From Virgibacillus_F flavescens (GTDB lineage: Bacteria > Bacillota > Bacilli > Bacillales > Amphibacillaceae): a DNA stretch of 64,000 bases. How positions within the stretch are numbered: position 1 is the first letter of the stretch; each line of letters opens with the position of its first letter. The notes below the pieces were generated by a model. That model worked only from the letters and a program-made list of their open reading frames with translations, had not been told where the DNA came from and did no database searches. The DNA lies in contig NZ_CP192260.1 in the NCBI RefSeq assembly GCF_050574275.1, positions 310,001-374,000 of the forward strand. The letters run 5' to 3'. The position numbers and the translations under genes are program-made. This document shows positions 55,248-63,064 of this stretch, one piece after another.

Positions 55248-56199
55248 TTTCTTTCAACTAGTTAAAAACGAACAAATTAAAACATATATACGTAAATCCA
55301 CGTGGGCCATGTACATTATTTTGGGTATTATTATTATTGGTTTAGGTGTAATAGGCAACTTTTACGACGATATTCACCCAACCTATGAAGAAGATACGTG
55401 GCGTCAGACACTGCAGGATGAAAATGCAGAGATTAAAAAAGGTATGGAAGAAATGAAAGACAATGAAATGATGAAGGGTTTTACCGACCCTACACTTGAA
55501 AAAAACAATTACTATTTAGAAAATGATATTATGCCAGCGAACTATGATGGATGGCAATTTATCCATGAGAATGAATTCCTGCTTTCACTTGTGACATTAT
55601 TTACGATTATAGTTGCAGCAGGAATTGTCGCCAATGAATATAAGTGGGGAACGATTAAGCTGTTATTAATTCGACCAATATCGCGAACAAAAATATTAGC
55701 TTCCAAATATGTTTCCGTATTGTTATTTGCTTTATGGACATTACTATTTGTACTAGTGCTTTCCTTTATTGTTGGTGCAGTATTTTTCGGAATTAACAGC
55801 TTTGATCCGCAGATAGTTACGGATGCTCGTGGGTCATTTGAACAAGTTTCAGTTATTGGTCTGATTTTTGCGGGATATGGATTACAGCTCGTTACGCTAT
55901 TAGTGATGACCACGTTCGCATTAATGATTTCGACTATTTTCCGTCAAAGCTCGCTAGCAATCGGAACAGCGATTTTCCTTATGTTTGCCGGGACTGCCAT
56001 TGTAGGCTTTTTCGCTGACAAAGAATGGGCAAAATATATCCTTTTTGCGAATACTGACTTAGAGCAGTATGTTACTGGTACACCTATGTTAGAAGGAATG
56101 ACGCTTGGGTTCTCCATCGGTGTTCTTATTGTATATTATGTAATCTTCTTAGTGCTCACATGGTTCTTCTTCTCTAAAAGAGATGTAGCTGGTCATTAA
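55240..56199 (+). CDS. ABC-2 type transporter permease
   Basis: 319 residues with six membrane segments, the first at about 22-45, then a long extracytoplasmic loop (about 45-105) and five more helices. It partners the upstream ATPase. The start is TTG at 55240 (MSNFFQLVKNEQIK), 8 nt after GGAGA and overlapping the ATPase stop; an in-frame TTG at 55225 overlaps the site. The motif AAGIVANEYKWGTIKLLLIRPISR is typical of ABC-2 permeases. Confidence 0.92.
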   Translation: MSNFFQLVKNEQIKTYIRKSTWAMYIILGIIIIGLGVIGNFYDDIHPTYEEDTWRQTLQDENAEIKKGMEEMKDNEMMKGFTDPTLEKNNYYLENDIMPANYDGWQFIHENEFLLSLVTLFTIIVAAGIVANEYKWGTIKLLLIRPISRTKILASKYVSVLLFALWTLLFVLVLSFIVGAVFFGINSFDPQIVTDARGSFEQVSVIGLIFAGYGLQLVTLLVMTTFALMISTIFRQSSLAIGTAIFLMFAGTAIVGFFADKEWAKYILFANTDLEQYVTGTPMLEGMTLGFSIGVLIVYYVIFLVLTWFFFSKRDVAGH

Positions 56200-56318
56200 G
56201 GAGCATTACAATTTAGTTAAGGGCAGGTTAAATTATCTTCCGAACGTTCTCATTGACGTTAAAATATGATATAAATAATAGGAATGTGTTTATACATTAC
56301 TTACCTGAGGTGTTAGGA

Positions 56319-56507
56319 ATGAAGCGTTATTTAACTACCTTGTTTATTGTACTTAGCGGAATTATATTATTCATTGGCCTGCAATTTGATTTCCGGCTAA
56401 GTGGTACCCTTTCATGGGGTCTATCATTTATCAGTTTAATATTTGCTGTTTATTTTACTAAGTATATACCAAATGAGAAGAAACCTAAGCGATCCAAATC
56501 AATGTAA
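56319..56507 (+). CDS. Small two-helix membrane protein of unknown function
   Basis: 62 residues starting MKRYLTTLFIVLSGIILFIG, with a second helix (GLSFISLIFAVYFTKYI) and a basic tail KKPKRSKSM. GAGGTG lies 7 nt before the ATG at 56319. An upstream ATG in the same frame at 56253 has no site. Not recognised. It lies 119 bp after the ABC permease. Confidence 0.6.
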   Translation: MKRYLTTLFIVLSGIILFIGLQFDFRLSGTLSWGLSFISLIFAVYFTKYIPNEKKPKRSKSM

Positions 56508-56545
56508 AGAAGCTGTAAGCATCTATGAGATGCTTACAGCTTCTT
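56507..56545. terminator. Long perfect hairpin terminator between small membrane protein and treR
   Basis: AAGAAGCTGTAAGCATCT and AGATGCTTACAGCTTCTT form an 18-bp perfect stem with a 3-nt loop. T-rich on both sides; it may serve both convergent genes. Confidence 0.85.
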
Positions 56546-56548
56546 CTA

Positions 56549-57265
56549 TTATTTATTAATTCTGCGGGCAAAATCCACAAACCTGAACTTATCTGGTCGA
56601 TGTCTTGATTCTGTGTACTGAAATAAGCTTGCGTCGTCAAGATAAACCAGACTCTTTATAACCACAATATTCGAGAATCCTTCTAAGTCAAGGTATTCTC
56701 TATCTTCAGCAGTTGGTTCCTCTACTACAATTTCTTTTCTCGCAAAACTTATTTTTAATCCGAGGTCACTTTCAAGATAACTATAGATGGAGTCTTCACA
56801 AATCGCTTCAGTAATTGATGGTACCACCGATGCGTTTAAAAAATCTTTATCAAGAATAACCTTCTCTCCATCAATAATACGAGTTCGAGTTACAGACCAA
56901 ACTTTTTCCGATTGCTTAAGCTGCAGCAATTGCTGTAATTTTTCTGCAGCAACCGCAAGACCAAGTTCATGTACAACCGTCCTGGTTGTAACCTGAAGCT
57001 TCGCAGCTAATTCTTTGAAACTTACAATGCCCGACACAGGAAAATCAAATTTATTCATGTTAATTACGACGGACCCTTTTCCCCTGATTTTCTGAATATA
57101 CCCATCCTGCGCTAATAGATTCAACGCTTTGCGAATTGTTTCTCTCGATGTAGAATACGCTTCGGTCATTTCATTTTCAGATGGAAGTAAGGATTGCTCC
57201 GCCCATTCGTTGTCGCTTATTTTTTTCACAAGGTCCTGGTATATAGTCATGTATTTCTTCTGCAC
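56549..57265 (-). CDS. treR: Trehalose operon repressor TreR (GntR family)
   Basis: 238 residues: an N-terminal GntR winged helix (about 1-70; LLPSENEMTEAYSTSRETIRKAL) and a C-terminal UTRA effector domain (about 90-235) that in TreR binds trehalose-6-phosphate. The start is GTG, 6 nt after GGAGAG and 2 bp after the treA stop. Last gene of treP-treA-treR. Two TGTATATACA sites upstream of the operon are the expected targets. Confidence 0.95.
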   Translation of the reverse strand: MQKKYMTIYQDLVKKISDNEWAEQSLLPSENEMTEAYSTSRETIRKALNLLAQDGYIQKIRGKGSVVINMNKFDFPVSGIVSFKELAAKLQVTTRTVVHELGLAVAAEKLQQLLQLKQSEKVWSVTRTRIIDGEKVILDKDFLNASVVPSITEAICEDSIYSYLESDLGLKISFARKEIVVEEPTAEDREYLDLEGFSNIVVIKSLVYLDDASLFQYTESRHRPDKFRFVDFARRINK

Positions 57266-57267
57266 GG

Positions 57268-58929
57268 CTACTCTCCAGTTGGTGTCTCATATACAATCGA
57301 TTCATACGGTCTTAAAGTAAGGTTGTTTAGACCTGTATCAGAAGAATCGCTGTAATTTGAAACGACCACATTACCTTCTGTGAAAGGCAATTCTATTGTG
57401 ATTTCATCTTCGTAGAAATTATTAATAATCGTGAGCGTTTTACCCTTAAAGTTACGGGAATAAGCAAAAATCTGCGGATGATTCTTAAACAATAACTGAT
57501 AATCACCATACGTCATAATATCCATACTTTTTCTCAGCTTGATTAGCTTCTGATAATGATAAAAAACGGAATCTTGATCCTGCAGCGCCTGTTCCGTATT
57601 GATGTGCGGATAGTTATCTGCCACAGAAATCCATGGCGTTCCGTTTGTAAATCCTGCATGATTAGCTTCCGACCATTGCATTGGTGTACGTGCATTGTCG
57701 CGTGATTTTTGCTGAAGGATCGCTATAATTTCTTCATCCGATTTTCCATTTGCTTTTAATTCGTTATAAGCATTTAAGGACTCTACATCACGATAATCTT
57801 CGAGGCTTGAGAACCTTGGATTAGTCATCCCGATTTCTTCACCCTGATAAATATATGGTGTCCCCTGCATCATATGGATAGTCGTCGCGAGCATTTTTGC
57901 TGACTCAACCCGGTAAGCGGAATCGCTGCCGAACCTTGAGACTGCACGCGGCTGATCATGGTTACACCAGAATAATGCATTCCACCCATTTCCTTCATGC
58001 ATACCTACCTGCCAATCAGAAAGTATTTGTTTTAATGCTTGAAAATCGAATGGAGCTGTTGCCCATTTCTGTCCGTTTGGATAATCTACCTTTAAGTGAT
58101 GAAACTGAAAGGTCATGTCCAATTCATTACGATCAGGATTCGTATAGCGCGTACAATTTTCAAGCGTAGTTGATGACATTTCGCCAACAGTCATCATGTC
58201 ACGTTTTGAAAACACGGCCTGATTCATCTCGTGCAAATATTCATGAATTTTTGGTCCATCTGTGTAATGCTTTCGTCCATCACCTTCATGGTCGTCAGGA
58301 AAGCTCTGGTCTTTCGAGATAAGGTTTATAACATCTAAACGGAAGCCATCGATTCCTTTATCTGCCCAAAAATGCATCATATCGTACAGCTTTTCACGAA
58401 CTGTTTCGTTTTTCCAGTTCAAGTCTGCTTGCGTCTTATCAAACAGATGGAGAAAGTACTGATCCGTTCCTTTATCATATTTCCATGCAGAACCGCCAAA
58501 CTTAGATTTCCAGTTGGTTGGCTCTGCGTTATTTTTTGCATCTTTCCATATATAAAAGTCGCGATATGGATTGTCTTTCGATTTAGCAGATTCAACGAAC
58601 CATTGATTTTCAGTGGACGTATGATTGATTACTAAGTCCATAATTAATTTCATTCCACGTTTATGTGTTTCGTGAAGCAATTCATCAAAATCAGCCATTG
58701 TCCCGTACATTTCATCAATTGAAAAATAGTCACTGATGTCATAGCCATTATCTTTTTGCGGTGATTGGTAAACTGGTGTCAGCCATAAAACATCGACACC
58801 CAGCTTATTCAAATAATCAAGCCGGGAGATAATCCCTTGAATATCACCTAAGCCATTACCAGTGGTATCCTGAAAGCTCTTTGGATAAATCTGATATACT
58901 ACTGCCTTTTTCCACCACGGTTCTGTCAT
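57268..58929 (-). CDS. treA: Alpha,alpha-phosphotrehalase (trehalose-6-phosphate hydrolase)
   Basis: 553 residues, GH13 family. Conserved regions are DLVINHTS (I), GFRLDVINLI with the nucleophile Asp (II), MTVGEMSS with the acid Glu (III) and WCNHDQPR (IV). It cleaves imported trehalose-6-phosphate to glucose and glucose-6-phosphate in the cytosol. The ATG at 58929 lies after CGAGGTG. It lies 18 bp after the PTS gene. The oligo-1,6-glucosidase subfamily is similar; context decides for phosphotrehalase. Confidence 0.95.
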   Translation of the reverse strand: MTEPWWKKAVVYQIYPKSFQDTTGNGLGDIQGIISRLDYLNKLGVDVLWLTPVYQSPQKDNGYDISDYFSIDEMYGTMADFDELLHETHKRGMKLIMDLVINHTSTENQWFVESAKSKDNPYRDFYIWKDAKNNAEPTNWKSKFGGSAWKYDKGTDQYFLHLFDKTQADLNWKNETVREKLYDMMHFWADKGIDGFRLDVINLISKDQSFPDDHEGDGRKHYTDGPKIHEYLHEMNQAVFSKRDMMTVGEMSSTTLENCTRYTNPDRNELDMTFQFHHLKVDYPNGQKWATAPFDFQALKQILSDWQVGMHEGNGWNALFWCNHDQPRAVSRFGSDSAYRVESAKMLATTIHMMQGTPYIYQGEEIGMTNPRFSSLEDYRDVESLNAYNELKANGKSDEEIIAILQQKSRDNARTPMQWSEANHAGFTNGTPWISVADNYPHINTEQALQDQDSVFYHYQKLIKLRKSMDIMTYGDYQLLFKNHPQIFAYSRNFKGKTLTIINNFYEDEITIELPFTEGNVVVSNYSDSSDTGLNNLTLRPYESIVYETPTGE

Positions 58930-58947
58930 TTGAAACACCTCGTTGTA

Positions 58948-60843
58948 TTATTTTTCTAGTTTCCGTAAAGCGATTAAATACGTAATTAAGAATGGAATTA
59001 CAACAACCACAGCCATTCCGATAAAGAACGAGCCCATCGCATCCTGTATGGATAGGAATCCTGGGATACCTCCGATACCAATTGATTCGGCATTCACACC
59101 TTGAAACGTTATAAAAGCTCCAGCTATTGACGAACCAATAACTGCCGCCACAAATGGATATTTAAAGCGTAAATTCACACCAAACATAGCCGGTTCGGTG
59201 ATTCCAAGCCATGCCGAGATGCCTGAAGTTAGTGATAGACCCTTTAGTTTATCATTCTTCGCTGCTAGCCAAATTGCAAATGCTGCTGCACCTTGTGCAA
59301 TGTTGGACAGCGCTAATATCGGCCATAGGAATGTACTTCCTGTGGATCCAATCAACTGCACGTCAACTGCCAATAATGTGTGGTGCATACCTGTAATAAC
59401 TAATGGAGCATAAATCGCACCATAGACAAGTCCCCCGACAATCGGGAATGTGTCAAACATGAATACAATTCCGTCTGTAATAGAATTTCCGATTGCGAAC
59501 ATAATTGGACCAATTAACACGAAAGTTAAAAATCCTGTCACAAGCAATGCAACTGGTGGAACGATTAACAATTGTAAGGAATCGATAACTTTTTTCCTCA
59601 TAAACACTTCAATTTTTGCTAAAACATAAGAAGCAAATAATACTGGGAGAACCTGACCCTGATAACCTATCTTATCTACTTCAAATCCAAATAGGTTCCA
59701 TTTAGGAATCGTTCCTTCTTTCAATGCGTCACCATAAGCATACGCATTCAGTAAATCAGGGTGTACCATCATCAAACCAAGGACAATACCAAGAATTGGA
59801 CTCCCTCCGAACTTCTTCACCGCTGCCCAACCAATCAGTGCGGGTAAGAAGACTAAGGCTGTATTCGCGATAATATTAATCATACTTGCAATTCCAGCCC
59901 ATTCTGGGTGAACCTCAACTATCGATGCATCCTCATAGAATACTGGATTAACCAAAATATTATTAATACCCATTAATAAACCAGCAGTTACAATAGCTGG
60001 AAGGATAGGTATGAAAATGTCAGCTAACGTTTTAATTCCTCGCTGCAGTGGATTTTGTTTTTGCGCACTGGCAGCTTTCACATCGTCTTTACTCGCTTCC
60101 TCCATACCAGTCTCTTTTATCATTGCAGCATAAACTTTATCAACCGTACCTTGTCCAATTACGACCTGGAACTGACCATTAGATAAAAAAGATCCTTTTA
60201 CAATATCAAGGTTTTCCAGTGCTTCTTTATCAACCTTGTCCTGATCAGCTAAAGCAAAACGAAGTCTTGTAACACAATGTGTTGCAACATTTATGTTCTC
60301 TTTGCCACCAATTGCAGCCACAATATCCTGCGCATCTTTACTATGTCCACTTGTTTTGCTGCTTTTGGTTTTACGTTTTAAAGCGGTATGAAATAAAATG
60401 GATTTACCTGCTTGAACCACACTGTCTTCTGTTTTATCAAGCATCTCCAGTACGTCTCCATTTGTAATAATTACAGGAGTAATTGTACTTTTAGCTTTTT
60501 CTTTAATGAAATCTAAGTCAAAGGTTATAAGCGGATCTCCAGCCTTTACTTTATCTCCTTGTGCCACATGCGCTTCAAAACCTTCGCCATCAAGCGCAAC
60601 TGTTTCCAAACCGATGTGTATTAAAACCTCAACACCCGATTCATTTTCAAGGCCAACCGCATGCTTTGTCGGAAATAAATTAACAACTGTACCATCAAAA
60701 GGTGCAACTACTTTACCGTCTGTTGGTTCAATCGCCAGTCCGTCACCCATCATTTTTTCCGAAAAAGTAGGATCTGGAACAGCTTCTAATTGCTTAATTT
60801 GCCCATTAATGGGGGCATAAATAATTTCTTTATTATTACTCAT
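58948..60843 (-). CDS. treP: Trehalose PTS enzyme II with fused IIA-IIB-IIC domains
   Basis: 631 residues with domain order A-B-C. The N-terminal glucose-type EIIA (about 1-165) has phospho-His in EVLIHIGLETVALDGEGF. EIIB (about 175-260) has phospho-Cys in VATHCVTRLRF. EIIC (about 280-630) has about ten helices and GITEPAMFGVNL. B. subtilis TreP has only B and C and borrows EIIA from another system; here the A domain is fused at the front. The ATG at 60843 follows AAAAGGGAG. The frame is open to 60930, but that part is promoter and operator DNA. Confidence 0.94.
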   Translation of the reverse strand: MSNNKEIIYAPINGQIKQLEAVPDPTFSEKMMGDGLAIEPTDGKVVAPFDGTVVNLFPTKHAVGLENESGVEVLIHIGLETVALDGEGFEAHVAQGDKVKAGDPLITFDLDFIKEKAKSTITPVIITNGDVLEMLDKTEDSVVQAGKSILFHTALKRKTKSSKTSGHSKDAQDIVAAIGGKENINVATHCVTRLRFALADQDKVDKEALENLDIVKGSFLSNGQFQVVIGQGTVDKVYAAMIKETGMEEASKDDVKAASAQKQNPLQRGIKTLADIFIPILPAIVTAGLLMGINNILVNPVFYEDASIVEVHPEWAGIASMINIIANTALVFLPALIGWAAVKKFGGSPILGIVLGLMMVHPDLLNAYAYGDALKEGTIPKWNLFGFEVDKIGYQGQVLPVLFASYVLAKIEVFMRKKVIDSLQLLIVPPVALLVTGFLTFVLIGPIMFAIGNSITDGIVFMFDTFPIVGGLVYGAIYAPLVITGMHHTLLAVDVQLIGSTGSTFLWPILALSNIAQGAAAFAIWLAAKNDKLKGLSLTSGISAWLGITEPAMFGVNLRFKYPFVAAVIGSSIAGAFITFQGVNAESIGIGGIPGFLSIQDAMGSFFIGMAVVVVIPFLITYLIALRKLEK

Positions 60844-60878
60844 AGAAAGGACTCCCTTTTCACTATTAATTATTAACT

Positions 60879-60888
60879 TGTATATACA
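60879..60888. promoter_or_regulatory. TreR operator, downstream of -10
   Basis: Palindrome TGTATATACA within ACTTGTATATACATGTT. Centre-to-centre 32 bp from the upstream copy at 60911-60920. The known TreR operator core in B. subtilis is TTGTATATACAA. Confidence 0.85.
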
Positions 60889-60901
60889 TGTTCCAGAAAA
60901 C

Positions 60902-60930
60902 AGTATAACTTGTATATACATGTTTTGCAA
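60902..60930 (-). promoter_or_regulatory. tre operon promoter
   Basis: On the minus strand TTGCAA (complement 60925-60930), 17-bp spacer, TATACT (complement 60902-60907). The spacer contains operator 60911-60920. Confidence 0.85.
60911..60920. promoter_or_regulatory. TreR operator, between -35 and -10
   Basis: Second copy of TGTATATACA, with the same flanks (ACTTG on the left, TGTT on the right). It sits in the promoter spacer, so repressor and RNA polymerase binding should exclude each other. Confidence 0.87.
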
Positions 60931-61473
60931 GGGCTTTCATTCGACAACAACTTTTTGAGTGCAAGATTTATTCACTCCACTTTTGCACATAGATAATCTT
61001 GCTGAATTCAATAAACCGCAGTACTTGTAGCATTGAAATATGGATTTCCACAAAACTTGTAGCTATTTACTTTGTCGTAATTGATGTAAGCTGCGACATA
61101 ACTTCCCACTTTTGAAATAAACTGCGATGTAACAGCAACGAGATTTCCGCTGATGACAGTCGCTTTCCGCGGGCGGCTGGTGAGCCTCCTCGTGCTGTCG
61201 CACTCCGGGGTCTCACCTATGCCTTTCCTCCCGCAGGAGTCGACTGCCATCCGCTCCAATCTCTAGATTAGAGTTTGATGTCACGGATTTATAAGATCCG
61301 ATCCACCCTCGATCGCTATATCTCTCTCAGAATGCAATAGTTTACAGCAAAGACATAAACAGCTTTACCAGTCCTGGTGAGCGGAGGGCGGTGACTCCTG
61401 CGGGAACAGCACGAGTCTGAAGGCCCCGCAGAGTGGGTTTGAAGTGACCCCGAAAAGTTGGACAGATTTTTCG

Positions 61474-62268
61474 TTAAGCTGCTTGTTGGGAAAGAGTTCG
61501 GTATTGAATCGGACTCTTTCCTTTTAATTTTGTTTTTATTCGTTTGTTATTATAGTAATCCATATATTCTACTAGCTCTTGTTTGAAGTGATCTATGCTT
61601 TCAAATTGGTTGAGATAAAGAAATTCAGATTTCATAATTCCGAAGAAATTTTCAATAACGGCGTTGTCATAACAGTTTCCTTTTCGTGACATACTTTGTG
61701 TGATGCCACGTTCCTCTAGAGCTTGGCGGTATTTTTTCATCTGGTAGTGCCACCCCTGATCCGAGTGGATAATCAGTTCATCATTATCCGTGATGCGCTC
61801 CAAAGACGCTTCTAACATGTCGGAGACTAGGGAGTAGGTTGGTCTAGAACCAATCGTGTAGGAGATAATTTCGCCATTAAATAAATCAAGAACAGGAGAT
61901 AAGTAAAGTTTCTCTCCGAATAATTTAAATTCTGTAATGTCGGTCACCCATTTTTCATTTGGTTTTTCCGCCTTGAAATCGCGATTTAAGATATTGGGAG
62001 CAGTCTTACCAACTTTGCCCTTATACGAACGGTATTTCTTTATGCGAACAAGGCTTTTCAAGCCTAACGCCTTCATTAATCGCTGCACTTTTTTGTGATT
62101 CACTAGGTATCCCTTATTTGCTAATTCTAATTGAATGCGACGATAGCCATACCGTCCATCATGTTCATGATAAATCGATTGGATCAATGACTTTAATGTG
62201 GTATCTTTGTCAGCTCGATTAAATGTTTTTACCCAGTAGTAGTAGGTACTCCGCGGAATACCTGCCAA
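61474..62268 (-). CDS. IS3-family transposase OrfB (DDE catalytic domain)
   Basis: 264 residues from the first ATG. The HTH_21-like segment (RYGYRRIQLELANKGYLVNHKKV) is followed by the rve integrase core with Asp in WVTDITEFKL, Asp in IIHSDQGWHYQ and Glu in NAVIENFFGIMKSE. The frame is open upstream (EFAVKKLIKLAGIPRST) past the orfA stop, in frame -1 to orfA, so the active protein is probably an OrfAB fusion made by -1 frameshifting near 62320-62350. Catalytic residues are intact. Confidence 0.94.
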   Translation of the reverse strand: MAGIPRSTYYYWVKTFNRADKDTTLKSLIQSIYHEHDGRYGYRRIQLELANKGYLVNHKKVQRLMKALGLKSLVRIKKYRSYKGKVGKTAPNILNRDFKAEKPNEKWVTDITEFKLFGEKLYLSPVLDLFNGEIISYTIGSRPTYSLVSDMLEASLERITDNDELIIHSDQGWHYQMKKYRQALEERGITQSMSRKGNCYDNAVIENFFGIMKSEFLYLNQFESIDHFKQELVEYMDYYNNKRIKTKLKGKSPIQYRTLSQQAA

Positions 62269-62312
62269 CTTTATAAGTTTTTTTACCGCGAATTCGACCC
62301 TTAGTTCATAGA

Positions 62313-62834
62313 CTACTTTCGCTTTGTCTTGTTTGGTGATTTTTCCTTGTTTTGAACTAAGGCTCTCAACTTTTTTAGATAGGCATTCTCCATACGCAAG
62401 TGTTCCAGTTCTTTTTGCATTTCCTCTATAGGATCCTTAGCAGGTTTTTCATTCTTCGAATTTTTCTTTTGATGTGCTGTCATATGGGGATTCCCCTTCC
62501 GTGTTGGTTTAAGGGCATCGAATCCACCAGTCTCCCACTTTTTCTTCCACTTCCGAACCATAGCAGGATCAGGAATGTGGAAGATCGCCGATGCCTCTCG
62601 AAGAGAGAAATTCTTCTCTTCAATAAACGTAATTATATCTAGCTTAAAGGCTGGCGTATAGTTTGTATAGGGAAATTGAAAAGCTTGATTTCCATGATAC
62701 TCATATAATTTTACCCAATAGCGTAATACAGATTCGTCAATCCCGCTTTCTTTCGCTAAGCCCCGATAACTATAACTCTCTTTTATATAACGTTGCACAA
62801 CATCGTGTTTTTCCTTCTCTGTCATCTTTCTCAT
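62313..62834 (-). CDS. IS3-family OrfA (helix-turn-helix DNA-binding subunit)
   Basis: 173 residues with two helix-turn-helix units (YSYRGLAKESGIDESVLRYWVK near 22 and FSLREASAIFHIPDPAMVRKWKKKWE near 75) and a leucine-zipper-like C-terminal helix (IEEMQKELEHLRMENAYLKKL). The ATG at 62834 lies after AGGAGG; an upstream in-frame start at 62867 overlaps the terminal repeat region. It is fused to OrfB by frameshift in active elements. Confidence 0.92.
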   Translation of the reverse strand: MRKMTEKEKHDVVQRYIKESYSYRGLAKESGIDESVLRYWVKLYEYHGNQAFQFPYTNYTPAFKLDIITFIEEKNFSLREASAIFHIPDPAMVRKWKKKWETGGFDALKPTRKGNPHMTAHQKKNSKNEKPAKDPIEEMQKELEHLRMENAYLKKLRALVQNKEKSPNKTKRK

Positions 62835-63064
62835 CCAGGCACCTCCTATTGTTAATTGGGTGTCCAACTATAGGGGTGCACTGCATTTTCTCGAGGAGAC
62901 TGAAGCCGTGCCCGCGGAAAGCATCCGCCCGCAGCGATCCTGGACGGCAGCTTTAGAGTATATTTAAGAATAAACCTAATGTTACATCGCAGTATATAGA
63001 TTTTGTGTCAACTGCAGCAATGGAGTGCGGGTTTATTCAGCTATTTCAGTCCCTGAAAATTTCG

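Larger units (their letters stand above)
61440..62885 (-). mobile_element. IS3-family (IS150-group) insertion sequence, complete
   Basis: About 1,446 bp bounded by imperfect inverted repeats: TGAAGTGACCCCGAAAAGTT on the left, and on the right (reverse complement) TGCAGTGCACCCCTATAGTT, both continuing GGACA and having TG...CA ends. It carries two minus-strand genes, orfA and orfB, in the -1 relation usual for IS3. The insertion lies in the loop of repeat module A3; flanking T runs (TT left, TTTT right) allow a 2-4 bp target duplication but do not define it. It looks intact. Confidence 0.92.
61068..63015 (-). repeat. R2 composite element, locus 3, interrupted by an IS3-family insertion
   Basis: Inverted relative to loci 1 and 2. 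Module B3 is bounded by GACAGTCG (61155-61162) and CGACTGCC (61241-61248), with one weakened pair. Module A3 is split: its outer arm with GGGCGG (61386-61391) is at 61365-61439 and the other half with CCGCCC (62925-62930) is at 62886-62955. The element ends again carry CTGCGAC- and GTTACATCGCAG-like motifs. Linker similarity to locus 2 is limited to ACATAAACAGCTTTACCAGT. Confidence 0.85.

Noticed and set aside
61008..61259. 83-residue minus-strand frame next to treP
   Set aside because: It is the translation of R2 module B3.
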